A stretch of 64,000 nucleotides of DNA from Nocardiopsis_B mangrovi (lineage in GTDB: Bacteria; Actinomycetota; Actinomycetes; Streptosporangiales; Streptosporangiaceae), in the NCBI RefSeq assembly GCF_042653925.1, contig NZ_JBHSFQ010000021.1:1-64000 (forward strand). The letters are read 5' to 3'. The notes beneath the pieces were generated by a model. It was not told the origin of the DNA. It saw nothing but the letters and a program-made list of their open reading frames with translations, and made no database searches. Shown piece after piece: positions 41,622-50,231 of the stretch (position 1 is its first letter; the number at the start of each line of letters is the position of its first letter). Both the position numbers and the translations under genes were made by a program.

Positions 41622-44371
41622 GCTACGACTCCGTCACCCTCACCGCCTACCTGCCATCCGGCGATCAGAGGCTCATCCGTCCCTTCCACATCCTCCCTTT
41701 GCCGAAGGATCTCCGCAGCGCTTTCAGCAGGTTCCACTACTCCAGGTTCGCCGACCCCGACAAGCAGCGACCCCAGAGCTTTCCGATTCGGAGGTTGAAC
41801 AGCGTGCTGGCCGCGACCGCACCGGACGTGATCTCCATCGGCGGTCGGGTAGCCGTCGAGGATGAGGCTCCCTGGTTGTATGCGCACGCTCCAGTTGACC
41901 TACGCCTGATCCGTGGCGTCCTCAAGCTCTGGCTGAGGGATATGAAGTCCGTCGGTTCGGCAGATGCCGTCGATCCGGCCCAGATGTTCGACCTCGTCGA
42001 CTCTGTGCCCCTCACCTGGCGCGAGCAGGATGTGGACCTTCAAGAACAGGTGCCCGGCCCGCGCCCTACAGCAGAGCCTGTGCCCCATCTCTATCGCCTG
42101 CTCCCTGATTTCCTGGCCCGAGTCATCAGGTCGGCAGGCCCCTTCACCCCTCCGAACGGCCCCAGACGCTCGTTCGTGCAGTCCCCTGGGAGTTCCCAGC
42201 GTGCGGAACTGGTGTCGTGGCCACCGACCACCGCCGAGTCCGGTGCCCGGTTTTCCTATGTGATCACCATCAGCGTCCATACCATCCCCTTCACCCAGCA
42301 GTTCCGCGTACACGTGCGAACCAGTGTCCGGAGGTGGATCACAAAGCCCGGCCCCGGCGGAACGCTCTACACCGGTCGCCGATCCGTCTCGGTCCACCTG
42401 CTCACCGCCTCTCCCTGGGAGGGCGTTTCCGGTGAGCGCAGCCGCCTGACTGTGAACCGGCTGCGGTACCAGTCGAGCCGAGGAGCACACGCGTGGCGGA
42501 TCACGGACGGCCCCGATCTGCCGAGCGGGGCCAGCGTCCTCCCTCGTCTCCCCGACGCCCGAGAACTGGTCGGCGCGCCGGGGCAATGGTTGGCCGGCGT
42601 CGACGGTGTCGTCGCGGCCATCCCGTACAACACGGGGATGGGCTCTCACGACGTGGGAGCCGGGCTGATGGCCGGAGACCGCGTCCCACTGATGGCCTGG
42701 ATCGATGACGCCCTCTTGCCGTTCCTGGAACGCGCACCGCAGTGCAGGCAGCTGTCCCTTCCCAATCATCCGTCGAACTTTCCCGTACGCCGTAGTCTCC
42801 CCTCCAAGATGAGCAAGGAGGAAAGAGACCGGATCAATGCGGAGAAAGCCAGGGAACGGGCTCGGCAGGAGGCGCTGGAGCGGCGAGAAAGCCTGCGAGA
42901 ACTGTTGAACGGTGCCCCATTCGTCGCGCGCGTGCACTGGCAGGAGCGGGACACTCGGGATGCCCTGGTGCTCGCTCTGCGCGAGTTGCTGGACCTCCCT
43001 CCTCTGGAGACGTCACATGACGTCCTGACTTGGAAGCTCCCTGGTGTAGAGATCTGTCTACAGCTCTGCCCAAGCGGGGTCCTGACCTCCTCCTTGGACA
43101 TCAGTGCGGGCCCCAAGACGAGTCGACGGGATCTGCAGGAGGCCATCAGCCGTCGCCGCTCCTTGGCGGAGAACAGCATGCTGAAGGGCTCAAAGGCCAG
43201 CGCCGGCCTTCCTCTGGTGGCTCTGGTGGAGATCGACGTGGAGTTCAAGGACAGCCGGTCGGACCCTAAGTTCGCCATTCGACTCGGGTGCGCCCAGGCC
43301 GGATCCGTGACCCAGTTCATTCAGACCGCTGTTGCTAAGAGGCTCAAGAAAAACCGGGCCCACCGTGCCCGTGCCAGCTGGCTGGACGCGTTCCGACAGC
43401 TCGGGGTGACCCGAGTCCCGCGCCATACGTTCACCGACAGTCTCCCCGCAGACCTGCAGTACGTGTCCGTGTGGATGGCCAAGCGACGGTGGGACGGCCC
43501 CACCCGCACACCGGCGTGGCGACTGCTGGCCCTACGTGTGCGTCCGGAGGACGGCATTCGAGCAGTCCAAGGGTGGCGCACTGATATACGCCGCTGGGTT
43601 ACCTACCGCGAATACCAACTATGGCTGGCGTCCAAGGTCGAATCGGCGGAGGCAGCCGCGGACCAATATGGCGAATCCGAGGAGGAGCCACAGAGCGAGG
43701 AAGTCTGCACTTCCGACGGACAGATCGCAGGGACCCGCGAGGAGCGACGTCGAAGGACGAACGAACTCCTGCGTCCTCTCATCGCTCAGCTGAAAGAGCG
43801 GCCGACCGTGCTGATGGCACACGCTCAGAATCTTCGCGACGGCTGGACCTGGCTACGCAATGGTGACGTGGAACGCGACCGTATCTGGTTGGACGACGGC
43901 GAGAGCCCGGTCCCCATCAGTGTCTGGGGCCGGGGTCTGCGCCTTATCCGAACCCGAGACAGCGGTGGGGATGAGACCCCTCAGTGGTACGGAACCGATG
44001 GCAAGAACGGACTCCCTGCCGGACTGAGACCTGTCATCGAAGCACCTGACCAGCGGGTTTTCTACAGCAGCACGGATCGTCCACCCACCGCCAGAAATGC
44101 CTCCGTAGAGGCGACGAGGGAGGGAAGGCGGAGAAATCGAATGGGGAGTTGGGTGTCCGACACTGACAAGGATGCCAGCAATCCCAATCTGCTGGAGATC
44201 GCGGTCCTGGCGTGCCAGTCAGCGGATGAGCCGGACGCACCGCAAGAATGGGCAGCCTGTGCCCACCAGATGCGATATGCCCCCGACCTCCAGGCTCCAC
44301 TGGCACTTCCCTATCCCCTCCACATGGCCAAGCGAGCGGCTGACTACGTCCTTCCGACCAGTGACGAGTGA
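41618..44371 (+). CDS. pPIWI-RE family prokaryotic PIWI protein
   Basis: Argonaute/PIWI-related protein of 917 aa. The N-terminal half fits the pPIWI_RE_X-type region. The C-terminal half shows the RNase H-like PIWI core of this family: ALVEID (E538), DPKFAIRLGCAQAGSVTQFI (549-568), a segment with NPNLLEIAVLACQ (E860), and the ending ALPYPLHMAKRAADYVLP (H902). The family name refers to conserved Arg and Glu in the active-site region; I cannot assign which residues these are without an alignment. A charged coiled-coil-like stretch lies near 400-440. ATG overlaps the helicase stop (ATGA). Known islands pair this protein with a DinG helicase and a restriction-type nuclease and are thought to act against invading nucleic acid. 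Confidence 0.8.
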   Translation: MSYDSVTLTAYLPSGDQRLIRPFHILPLPKDLRSAFSRFHYSRFADPDKQRPQSFPIRRLNSVLAATAPDVISIGGRVAVEDEAPWLYAHAPVDLRLIRGVLKLWLRDMKSVGSADAVDPAQMFDLVDSVPLTWREQDVDLQEQVPGPRPTAEPVPHLYRLLPDFLARVIRSAGPFTPPNGPRRSFVQSPGSSQRAELVSWPPTTAESGARFSYVITISVHTIPFTQQFRVHVRTSVRRWITKPGPGGTLYTGRRSVSVHLLTASPWEGVSGERSRLTVNRLRYQSSRGAHAWRITDGPDLPSGASVLPRLPDARELVGAPGQWLAGVDGVVAAIPYNTGMGSHDVGAGLMAGDRVPLMAWIDDALLPFLERAPQCRQLSLPNHPSNFPVRRSLPSKMSKEERDRINAEKARERARQEALERRESLRELLNGAPFVARVHWQERDTRDALVLALRELLDLPPLETSHDVLTWKLPGVEICLQLCPSGVLTSSLDISAGPKTSRRDLQEAISRRRSLAENSMLKGSKASAGLPLVALVEIDVEFKDSRSDPKFAIRLGCAQAGSVTQFIQTAVAKRLKKNRAHRARASWLDAFRQLGVTRVPRHTFTDSLPADLQYVSVWMAKRRWDGPTRTPAWRLLALRVRPEDGIRAVQGWRTDIRRWVTYREYQLWLASKVESAEAAADQYGESEEEPQSEEVCTSDGQIAGTREERRRRTNELLRPLIAQLKERPTVLMAHAQNLRDGWTWLRNGDVERDRIWLDDGESPVPISVWGRGLRLIRTRDSGGDETPQWYGTDGKNGLPAGLRPVIEAPDQRVFYSSTDRPPTARNASVEATREGRRRNRMGSWVSDTDKDASNPNLLEIAVLACQSADEPDAPQEWAACAHQMRYAPDLQAPLALPYPLHMAKRAADYVLPTSDE

Positions 44372-44567
44372 GCGTGTTGCCATTCACCATGGCATTTAGT
44401 CCCTATTTCACCGACGCAGTCGCCCTGGCGAAGAGGGACTGCTAGGGGCATGCTCACAGGCTGGAGGGATACGGGCCCGTGTGATGCTCGATCTGGTCCG
44501 ACTTATCCTTTGGAGGTCCCCGGGTTCCAACCGCTGGGAACCGCCAACGCTCCCGCGCCGGCGGTGG

Positions 44568-45455
44568 CTAGCCGTTCTCCACGAGCAGTTCCACCTCCTC
44601 GGGGGTGGCGGGGGCCGGGGCGGTGGCGGGGAGCAGGCCCGCGCGGCGCAGGGCCGAGGCCGTCCCGGGGGCCCACGGCGGGCGCAGCCGGGCGGCGGAC
44701 AGGAGTCCGCTGTCGGCGAGGACGGCGCGCGCCGGGCCGGTGGCGAGCAGCCCGCGGTCGAGGACCGCCGCCCGGTCGGCCCAGCGGAAGGCGAGGTCGA
44801 CATCGTGTGTGGAGACCACGAGCGCGGTGCCCGCCGCGCGCAGCCCTTCCAGCGTGCCGAGCAGCGATTCCACTCCGGCGGGGTCGAGTCCCGCGGTCGG
44901 CTCGTCCAGCACCAGGACCGATGGCCGCATCGCCAGCGCGCCCGCCAGGACCACGCGCTTGCGCTGGCCGTAGGAGAGCAGGTGCGTCGGCCGGTCGGCC
45001 AGTCCGGCGATGTCGAGCGCGTCCAGGGCCCAGGCCACGCGGTCGCGTACGCCCTCGGCCGGCAGCCCCAGGTTCATCGGGCCGAAGGAGACGTCCTGCC
45101 GGACGCTCGCCGAGAAGAGCTGGTCGTCGGGGTCCTGGAAGACCAGTTGGGCGCGCCGGCGCAGCGCGTCGCGGCCGGAGCGGCTGCGCGGCACCGGAAC
45201 CCCGTCGAGCCGCACCGTGCCGGCGTCCGGGGTCAGGCTGCCGGTCAGCAGCCTCAGCAGCGTCGTCTTGCCGCCCCCGTTGGGGCCGAGGACCGCCAGC
45301 ACCTCCCCGGCGGCGGCCTCGACGGTCAGCCCCGTGAAGACCGGTGCGGTCCCGCTGTAGCCGAAGGCCAGGCCGTGCCCGGAGAGCGCAGCGGGGGCCT
45401 CGTGGACGTCGGGGCCGGCTCCGGCGGTGGGGACGGCGGGCGGTCCAGCGGTCAC
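44568..45455 (-). CDS. cbiO: Cobalt ECF/ABC transporter ATPase CbiO
   Basis: ATPase of 295 aa for cobalt import. Walker A GPNGGGKTT, the Q-loop VFQDPDDQLFSASVRQDVSFGP (typical of ECF ATPases), signature LLSYGQRKRV, Walker B VLVLDEPTAGLDP and the H-loop STHDVD are present. GTG 45455 overlaps the cbiQ stop by 4 nt. It is the last gene of cbiMNQO, controlled by the cobalamin riboswitch upstream of cbiM. Confidence 0.92.
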   Translation of the reverse strand: MTAGPPAVPTAGAGPDVHEAPAALSGHGLAFGYSGTAPVFTGLTVEAAAGEVLAVLGPNGGGKTTLLRLLTGSLTPDAGTVRLDGVPVPRSRSGRDALRRRAQLVFQDPDDQLFSASVRQDVSFGPMNLGLPAEGVRDRVAWALDALDIAGLADRPTHLLSYGQRKRVVLAGALAMRPSVLVLDEPTAGLDPAGVESLLGTLEGLRAAGTALVVSTHDVDLAFRWADRAAVLDRGLLATGPARAVLADSGLLSAARLRPPWAPGTASALRRAGLLPATAPAPATPEEVELLVENG

Positions 45456-46204
45456 GGGCGGACTCCGTAGGCGTAGGTGAGGGTCGCCGCGGCGACCAGG
45501 AGCGGTACCCCGGCGGCAGCGGCGACGGCCGCCGGACGCAGCGGCAAGGGTTCCAGGAGCACGCGCAGGTCTCCGGTGTAGCCCCGGCACTCCAGCCCGT
45601 GCTGCATGCGCCGCGCGCGGTCGTAGGAGTGGATGAAGAGCGCGGCGCCCAGCGATCCCAGGGACCGCAGCCGCGCGTTCCACCCGCTGTAGCCCAGCCG
45701 GGCGGCCTGGCCGGTGCCGATGCGCCGCGAGGTGTCCAGCACGACGAACAGCATCCGGTAGACGAGCGCCACCACCTCCACCAGCGCGGCCGGCAGGCCG
45801 ATCCGGGTGAGCCGCGGCAGCAGTTCGGCGAGCGGGGTGGTGAAGGCGAAGCCGAGCTGGCACACCAGCGCCGCCGCGGCTCGGGCGCTGATCTCCGCGG
45901 CCCGGGCCGCGCCGTCGGGCGCCCACGCGACCGTCCCCGCGCTGCCCCCGACGCTCACCAGCAGTGTCACCGCACCGGTGAGGATGAACGCCAGGGGCGC
46001 CCATGCCGCCCGGGCGAAGGCCCGCGGCGGAACCCCCGCCGGACCGAGGGCCGCCGCCAGGGCGGCCACCGCCGCCAAGGCGGCGCCCGGCCAGGCCGGC
46101 AGGGCCAGTGCGCACACGATCAGGCCGCCGAAGAACGCCCCCTTGACGGCGGGATGGACGCGCCGCCACGGGCTCCGGTAGGCCGCAGCGTCGATCGCGA
46201 GCAC
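45452..46204 (-). CDS. cbiQ: Cobalt transporter transmembrane protein CbiQ
   Basis: Energy-coupling membrane subunit of 250 aa with about five hydrophobic segments. The cytoplasmic coupling region shows the CbiQ pattern ARLRSLGSLGAALFIHSYDRARRMQHGLECRGY in which short Ala-Arg-Gly signatures contact CbiO. The start is GTG. It sits between cbiN and cbiO. Confidence 0.9.
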   Translation of the reverse strand: MLAIDAAAYRSPWRRVHPAVKGAFFGGLIVCALALPAWPGAALAAVAALAAALGPAGVPPRAFARAAWAPLAFILTGAVTLLVSVGGSAGTVAWAPDGAARAAEISARAAAALVCQLGFAFTTPLAELLPRLTRIGLPAALVEVVALVYRMLFVVLDTSRRIGTGQAARLGYSGWNARLRSLGSLGAALFIHSYDRARRMQHGLECRGYTGDLRVLLEPLPLRPAAVAAAAGVPLLVAAATLTYAYGVRP

Positions 46205-46216
46205 GCCGCGCGCCGC

Positions 46217-46555
46217 TCAGCCGGCGTCGGACGCGCCCGCGGCGGGAGGCCGGCCCGCCCGCAACCGGTTGCGGGTCCGGACCGCCCCGAAGTAGTACCC
46301 GATCACCCCCGCGCCGATGGCGGCCTGAAGGGCGAACAGGCCGGATTCGATCTCCCCAGAGGGCGCCTCGTAGAGCGGGGCGAACCAGGGTTCGTAGCCG
46401 GGGTGCGTCTCGGCGACGGCGTCCTCGGCCTGGCCGTCGGCGCCGCTGAAGGGCTCGGCGAGGTGGTCGCCCGAACCGATCAGCAGGGGCAGCACGGCGA
46501 TCGCGGCGGCCACCGCGACCAGGATCCAGGTCGTCACGGTCTTGGGCACGGTCAC
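46217..46555 (-). CDS. cbiN: Cobalt transport protein CbiN
   Basis: Small accessory subunit of 112 aa with two membrane spans (WILVAVAAAIAVLPLLIGSG and LFALQAAIGAGVIGYYFGAV) joined by an acidic extracellular loop, YEPWFAPLYEAPSGEIESGL, characteristic of CbiN. It helps CbiM take up Co2+. The gene overlaps the end of cbiM by 4 nt. Confidence 0.92.
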   Translation of the reverse strand: MTVPKTVTTWILVAVAAAIAVLPLLIGSGDHLAEPFSGADGQAEDAVAETHPGYEPWFAPLYEAPSGEIESGLFALQAAIGAGVIGYYFGAVRTRNRLRAGRPPAAGASDAG

Positions 46556-47280
46556 GCCGCCTTCCCGTCCGCCGCCGCCGTGGCCGCGCCACCGCCGGCC
46601 GATCGGCGCAGCACTCCCAGGCGCAGCAGCTCACCACGGCTCGCGGTGGTCAGCAGCCGGATGATCACCACGGTCACCAGGCCCTCGATGATCGCCAAGG
46701 GGACCTGGGTGACGGAGAAGATCGCGCCGAACTTCACGAACGCGCCGAGCAGGCCGCCCGACGGATCCGGGAAGGCCATGGCGAGCTGGAGGCTGGTCAC
46801 CGTGTAGGTGCTCAGGCTCGCCAGCGCCGCGCCCGTGAACACCGCCGTGCCCACGGCCGTGGTCTCGGGGAGGGAGCGGGCGGCCGCGCGCACCAGGCGG
46901 TAGGACCCGTAGCCCACCCACGGGCCCACCACGGCCATGGAGAACACGTTGGCGCCGAGCGTGGTCAGCCCGCCGTGCGCCAAGAGCAGCGCCTGGAACA
47001 GCAGCGTGAGCGTGCCCAGTGCCGCCATGACGGGCGGCCGGAAGAGGATCGCGCCCAGGCCGGCGCCCGTGGGGTGCGAGCAGCTGCCGGTGACCGAGGG
47101 GATCTTCAGGGCCGATAGGACGAAGCAGAAGGCGCCGGACGCGCCGAGGAGCAGCTTGGCTTCGGGGTCGGCACGGACGGCGGCGGTCAGGGAGCGTACG
47201 CCGTGGACGACGAAAGGGGCGGCCGCGGCGGTCCAGGCGGCGGCGTGCTGCCAGGGCAGAAAGCCTTCGGCGATATGCAT
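46552..47280 (-). CDS. cbiM: Cobalt substrate-capture protein CbiM
   Basis: Metal-binding membrane subunit of 242 aa. It begins MHIAEGFLPWQHAAAW, whose N-terminal Met-His-Ile provides the Co/Ni ligands of CbiM/NikM after correct processing. The family segments KIPSVTGSCSHPTGAGLGAI and LLLAHGGLTTLGANVFSM are present. The ATG at 47280 is fixed by this N-terminus. The cobalamin riboswitch lies 47 nt upstream. Confidence 0.95.
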   Translation of the reverse strand: MHIAEGFLPWQHAAAWTAAAAPFVVHGVRSLTAAVRADPEAKLLLGASGAFCFVLSALKIPSVTGSCSHPTGAGLGAILFRPPVMAALGTLTLLFQALLLAHGGLTTLGANVFSMAVVGPWVGYGSYRLVRAAARSLPETTAVGTAVFTGAALASLSTYTVTSLQLAMAFPDPSGGLLGAFVKFGAIFSVTQVPLAIIEGLVTVVIIRLLTTASRGELLRLGVLRRSAGGGAATAAADGKAA

Positions 47281-47324
47281 GTCAGGGGACCCATCTCCAG
47301 CACCTCGTGGACGGTCGTCGCGCC

Positions 47325-47520
47325 GTGGCCGGTCTCCTGGCTTGCGGGTCGCCGCCCTCTGCCGGCCTTCCCAGCCGCGTCCGGGCGGACGCGTCCAGTG
47401 GCCGTCGCCGTCCTGGCCGCCGCCGGCGACGGCGGAGGTGGGACGGGGCATCGGACTACCCGTTCACAGTGGCGAGGGCCGCGCCGGTTTCCCACCGGAC
47501 TTCCCGAACACCACGGCCCC
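47325..47520 (-). promoter_or_regulatory. Cobalamin riboswitch upstream of cbiMNQO
   Basis: Read on the minus strand, the leader contains the cobalamin aptamer elements in order: GGTGTTCGGGAAGTCCGGTG, GGGAAACCGGCGCGG, CGCCACTGTGAACGG, a second GCCACTGG, GGCTGGGAAGG, and the B12 box AAGCCAGGAGACCGGCC (about 47325-47342). Adenosylcobalamin binding normally shuts off the downstream genes, so cobalt import is repressed when B12 is plentiful. Confidence 0.95.
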
Positions 47521-47827
47521 ACGACAGTACGGCGGCGCGCGGTCCCGCGCAATAGCCCGCCGTCCATCCCGGGGAGTGCCCGGCGCCGCGAGGGTGCCGC
47601 GTCCACCGCGCCGGACCGCCCACCGCGGCGCGTGCCCACCACGCCGCAGGAGCGGCCGTTCGGCGGCACTGCGCGGCTCCGCCGAACTCGGCCGCACGAA
47701 GGACGACGTTGCAGGTCAGAGCGGTTGGGTAGCGATACCGGACGAAGGGACCGGTGCTGTTCGCCGATCCGTCCCATGTTCACCCGCGCCGCGCTCACGC
47801 GGGGCTTTCACCGGCCGGGAGGTACCC

Positions 47828-48352
47828 ATGATCGACATCGTCACCCGCGCGAAGTGGGGCGCACGCCCCCCGCTGGACCGCACGCCCGTCCAGCTCTCGC
47901 AGCGCACCGAGTTCATGGTGCACCACTCCGAAGGACCCACGACGCAGACGGTCAAGGAGATTCAGGCGATCCATATGGACGAGCGTGGCTGGTCCGATAT
48001 CGGCTACAACTTCCTGATCGACAACGACGGCCACATCTACGAGGGCCGCGGCTGGACCACCCAGGGAGCGCACTGCCCCAACCACAACGTCTCGGCCATC
48101 GGAGCGTGCATCATCGGCACCTACTTCACGGTGCTGCCCTCACCGAAGGCACTGGCGTCCATGCAGGCCCTGTACGCCGAGGCGAACCACCAGACCGGCC
48201 GGACGCTGACGCGCATGGGGCATCGCGACGGCCGCGACACCGACTGCCCCGGCGACGCGCTCTACGCGTGGGTGCATTCGATCTTCGGCCATGCGGCCCC
48301 GGACTCCCCCGTGTCCGCGCCGCAGCGGCCCGACACCCTGGAGTGGCCCTGA
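47828..48352 (+). CDS. Peptidoglycan recognition protein / N-acetylmuramoyl-L-Ala amidase
   Basis: Amidase_2/PGRP protein of 174 aa. It opens ITRAKWGARPP-like (VTRAKWGARPPLD), then EFMVHHSEGP (zinc His), GWSDIGYNFLIDNDGHIYEG with the catalytic-type Tyr, GRGWTTQGAHC, and GHRDGRDTDCPGDALY (second His and Cys ligand). It cleaves the bond between MurNAc and L-Ala. No signal peptide is visible, so export may depend on another route or it may act during lysis. GGGAGG precedes the ATG. Confidence 0.9.
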   Translation: MIDIVTRAKWGARPPLDRTPVQLSQRTEFMVHHSEGPTTQTVKEIQAIHMDERGWSDIGYNFLIDNDGHIYEGRGWTTQGAHCPNHNVSAIGACIIGTYFTVLPSPKALASMQALYAEANHQTGRTLTRMGHRDGRDTDCPGDALYAWVHSIFGHAAPDSPVSAPQRPDTLEWP

Positions 48353-48387
48353 TCCGGTCGGGCCGTGACGGGGGCGCCCACGGCGTC

Positions 48388-48540
48388 CTAGCGGGTCCCG
48401 CCGAGGGTGGGGACCGAATCCAGCCCCAGCGGGTCGGGATCGATCCTCGGCACCGGGACCTCGCGGTTCCAGCAGCCCGTCAGTGACATCGACGCCACCA
48501 GGAGGATCGTGGCGACGAACCTGCCCACTGTGACCGCCAT
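48388..48540 (-). CDS. Small lipoprotein, 50 aa
   Basis: A short gene of 50 codons. The protein begins MAVTVGRFVATILLVASMSL and continues TGCWNREV, giving a lipoprotein signal with lipobox SLTGC and Cys at residue 23, then a 27-residue Pro/Asp/Leu-rich tail. GGGGGAG lies 6 nt upstream of the ATG at 48540. Membrane-attached on the outer face if processed. Function unknown. It is convergent with the amidase gene. Confidence 0.55.
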   Translation of the reverse strand: MAVTVGRFVATILLVASMSLTGCWNREVPVPRIDPDPLGLDSVPTLGGTR

Positions 48541-48900
48541 GTCCATCTCCCCCACTTCGACCACCGGTACGCGCTACCCGCGGCCGCGGAGCCGAACCCC
48601 ACCCGATGCGCCGCCGTTCACCCGACGCCATGGCGCGACCACGGTACGCGATCACGACGGAATCGGACCGGTGATCCGGCGGACACCGCCGGATCTGCGG
48701 CAGCCCACCGGGCAGGGCATTGCGAACGGGGCCGCCGTGGAAACCGCCCCGACCCCGTTTCCCCTGCTCACGGCGTGGGCAGCGGGACCCGGGGGGTTCT
48801 GAATGCCCGTGCCGCGCGGGCCCGGACGGCGGCGGCACCGCCGAACGGCCCGGGCGGCGCACGCTCCTGGCACCGCACCCCCGGAAAGGAAGGCAGCGCC
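48541..48900. other. Intergenic region between lipoprotein and esterase genes
   Basis: About 360 bases with no supportable gene. It must hold divergent promoters for the small lipoprotein (minus) and the esterase (plus). No strong dyad or consensus promoter was recognised; the AAGGAAGG ribosome site of the esterase lies at its right end. Confidence 0.4.
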
Positions 48901-49914
48901 ATGTCGTCGAACCGAGTCGTCCTGGAGCAGGCCGCCCAGGAGATGGCGGACGCCACCGCCACACCGCCGTTCATCTACCAGCTTCCGCCCGACGAGGGCC
49001 GCCAGGTCCTGGAGGACCTGCAAGCCGGGGAAGGCGTGCCCAAGCCCGAGATCGATGAGGACTGGGTGACCGTTCGGGGCGGCCCCACCGAGCAGGTGCC
49101 CGTGCGCATCGTGCGCCCCGCCGGCGCCTCGGGGACGCTTCCCGTGGTTCTGTACATCCACGGCGCGGGGTGGGTGTTCGGCAGCGCCGCCACCCACGAC
49201 CGGCTGGTGCGCGAGATCGCGGTGCGCACCGGGTGCGCCGTGGTGTTCCCCGACTACGACCGGTCCCCTGAGGCGAGGTACCCGATCGCCGTGCAGCAGT
49301 GCTACGCCGTCGCCGAATGGGTGGTGGCCGAAGGGGCGGGTCAAGGGCTCGACGCGTCGCGCATGGCGGTGTGCGGCGACTCGGTCGGCGGCAACATGGC
49401 CATCGCGATGACCCTGCTCGCCAAGGAGACGGGCACCATCGGGCTCGCCGGCCAAGTCCTCTTCTACCCGGTGACCGACGCGAGTTTCGACACCGAGTCC
49501 TACCACCGATTCGCCGACGGGTACTACCTCACCCGCGAGGCCATGATCTGGTTCTGGGACCAGTACACCACCGACCCCAACGACCGGGCGCAGATCACCT
49601 GCTCCCCCTTGGGTGCGCGCACGGACCAGCTCACGGGCCTCCCGCCGGCGATGGTGATCACCGGCGAGGCCGACGTGCTGCGTGATGAGGGCGAGGCCTA
49701 CGCCGCCCGGCTGCGCGAGGCCGGGGTCCCGGTCTCGGCGATCCGCTGCCAGGGCATCATCCACGACTTCATGATGCTCGACGCGATGCGCGACACCAGC
49801 GCCTGCACGGCCGCCATGGAGATGTCCACCCTGTTCCTGCGCCGTGTGCTCGACACCGGCGGCGCGGCGATACCCCGCCAGGCGGGCTCCCGGGCAACGG
49901 CCCCGACCCGCTGA
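48901..49914 (+). CDS. HSL-family alpha/beta hydrolase (esterase/lipase)
   Basis: Predicted carboxylesterase of 337 aa. The oxyanion motif is YIHGAGWVFGS (HGAGW in place of the usual HGGGW), the nucleophile elbow is CGDSVGGN, the Asp lies in ITGEADVLRDEGEAYAARLR and the His in GIIHDFMMLD. These are hormone-sensitive-lipase family hallmarks, acting on short-chain esters. A cap region (PPFIYQLPPDEGRQVLEDLQ) lies at the N-terminus. AAGGAAGG precedes the ATG. A terminator hairpin follows. Confidence 0.88.
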   Translation: MSSNRVVLEQAAQEMADATATPPFIYQLPPDEGRQVLEDLQAGEGVPKPEIDEDWVTVRGGPTEQVPVRIVRPAGASGTLPVVLYIHGAGWVFGSAATHDRLVREIAVRTGCAVVFPDYDRSPEARYPIAVQQCYAVAEWVVAEGAGQGLDASRMAVCGDSVGGNMAIAMTLLAKETGTIGLAGQVLFYPVTDASFDTESYHRFADGYYLTREAMIWFWDQYTTDPNDRAQITCSPLGARTDQLTGLPPAMVITGEADVLRDEGEAYAARLREAGVPVSAIRCQGIIHDFMMLDAMRDTSACTAAMEMSTLFLRRVLDTGGAAIPRQAGSRATAPTR

Positions 49915-49934
49915 CGCGCCCGCGGCCACCCGAC

Positions 49935-49961
49935 GCGCCCCGGGCCCAAGGCCCGGGGCGC
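49935..49961 (+). terminator. Terminator after the HSL-type esterase gene
   Basis: A perfect 11-bp inverted repeat (GCGCCCCGGGC and GCCCGGGGCGC) with loop CCAAG begins 21 nt after the stop codon. The stem is all G/C, with no T-run, as usual in this genome. Confidence 0.7.
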
Positions 49962-50200
49962 CGACGCCGCGCTCCGGGGGTCTCGCCGGTGCCGCGATCC
50001 GGCCGGCCACACCGCGCCCGCTCCAAGGAGACCGCCCAGCCGCATCGCGGCCCCTCGCCGCCCCCTCGTCAGCGACGCCGCTGAACACGCCGCGCGGTCG
50101 GCGTCCGGCCAGGCGCGCACCCCACACGGCCGGAGAACCGGAGTGCCCTCGTTCTCCGGAGATCCACCGGCCGAGGACGTCGATCGGGCCCCCGCCCGAC

Positions 50201-50231
50201 TTGCATCTGACACTGACGTCAGCTCTTAGGG
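50201..50231 (+). promoter_or_regulatory. Possible MerR-type promoter before the quinone oxidoreductase
   Basis: TTGCAT (50201-50206) and a weak TTAGGG (50226-50231) are 19 bp apart, with the palindrome CTGACGTCAG (50213-50222) inside the spacer. A long spacer with a central dyad is the layout used by MerR-family activators such as SoxR. No merR gene is in the window, and the -10 is poor. Confidence 0.3.

Larger units (their letters stand above)
30150..44400. mobile_element. Low-GC genomic island of defence-type genes
   Basis: This block is poorer in G+C than both flanks, uses many A/T-ending codons, and holds only genes of conflict or regulatory type: a STAND ATPase, a Ser/Thr kinase, and the nuclease/pPIWI_RE_Y/helicase/pPIWI-RE operon. 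The flanks are ordinary metabolic genes. These features suggest horizontal acquisition. I see no integrase, transposase or attachment repeat, so the mode of entry is unknown and the boundaries are approximate. Confidence 0.6.

Noticed and set aside
44515..44545. tRNA-like T-arm or attachment remnant (GGTTCC ... GGAACC)
   Set aside because: Only a 6-bp stem. No acceptor, D or anticodon arms could be built, and no matching repeat was seen at the left edge.
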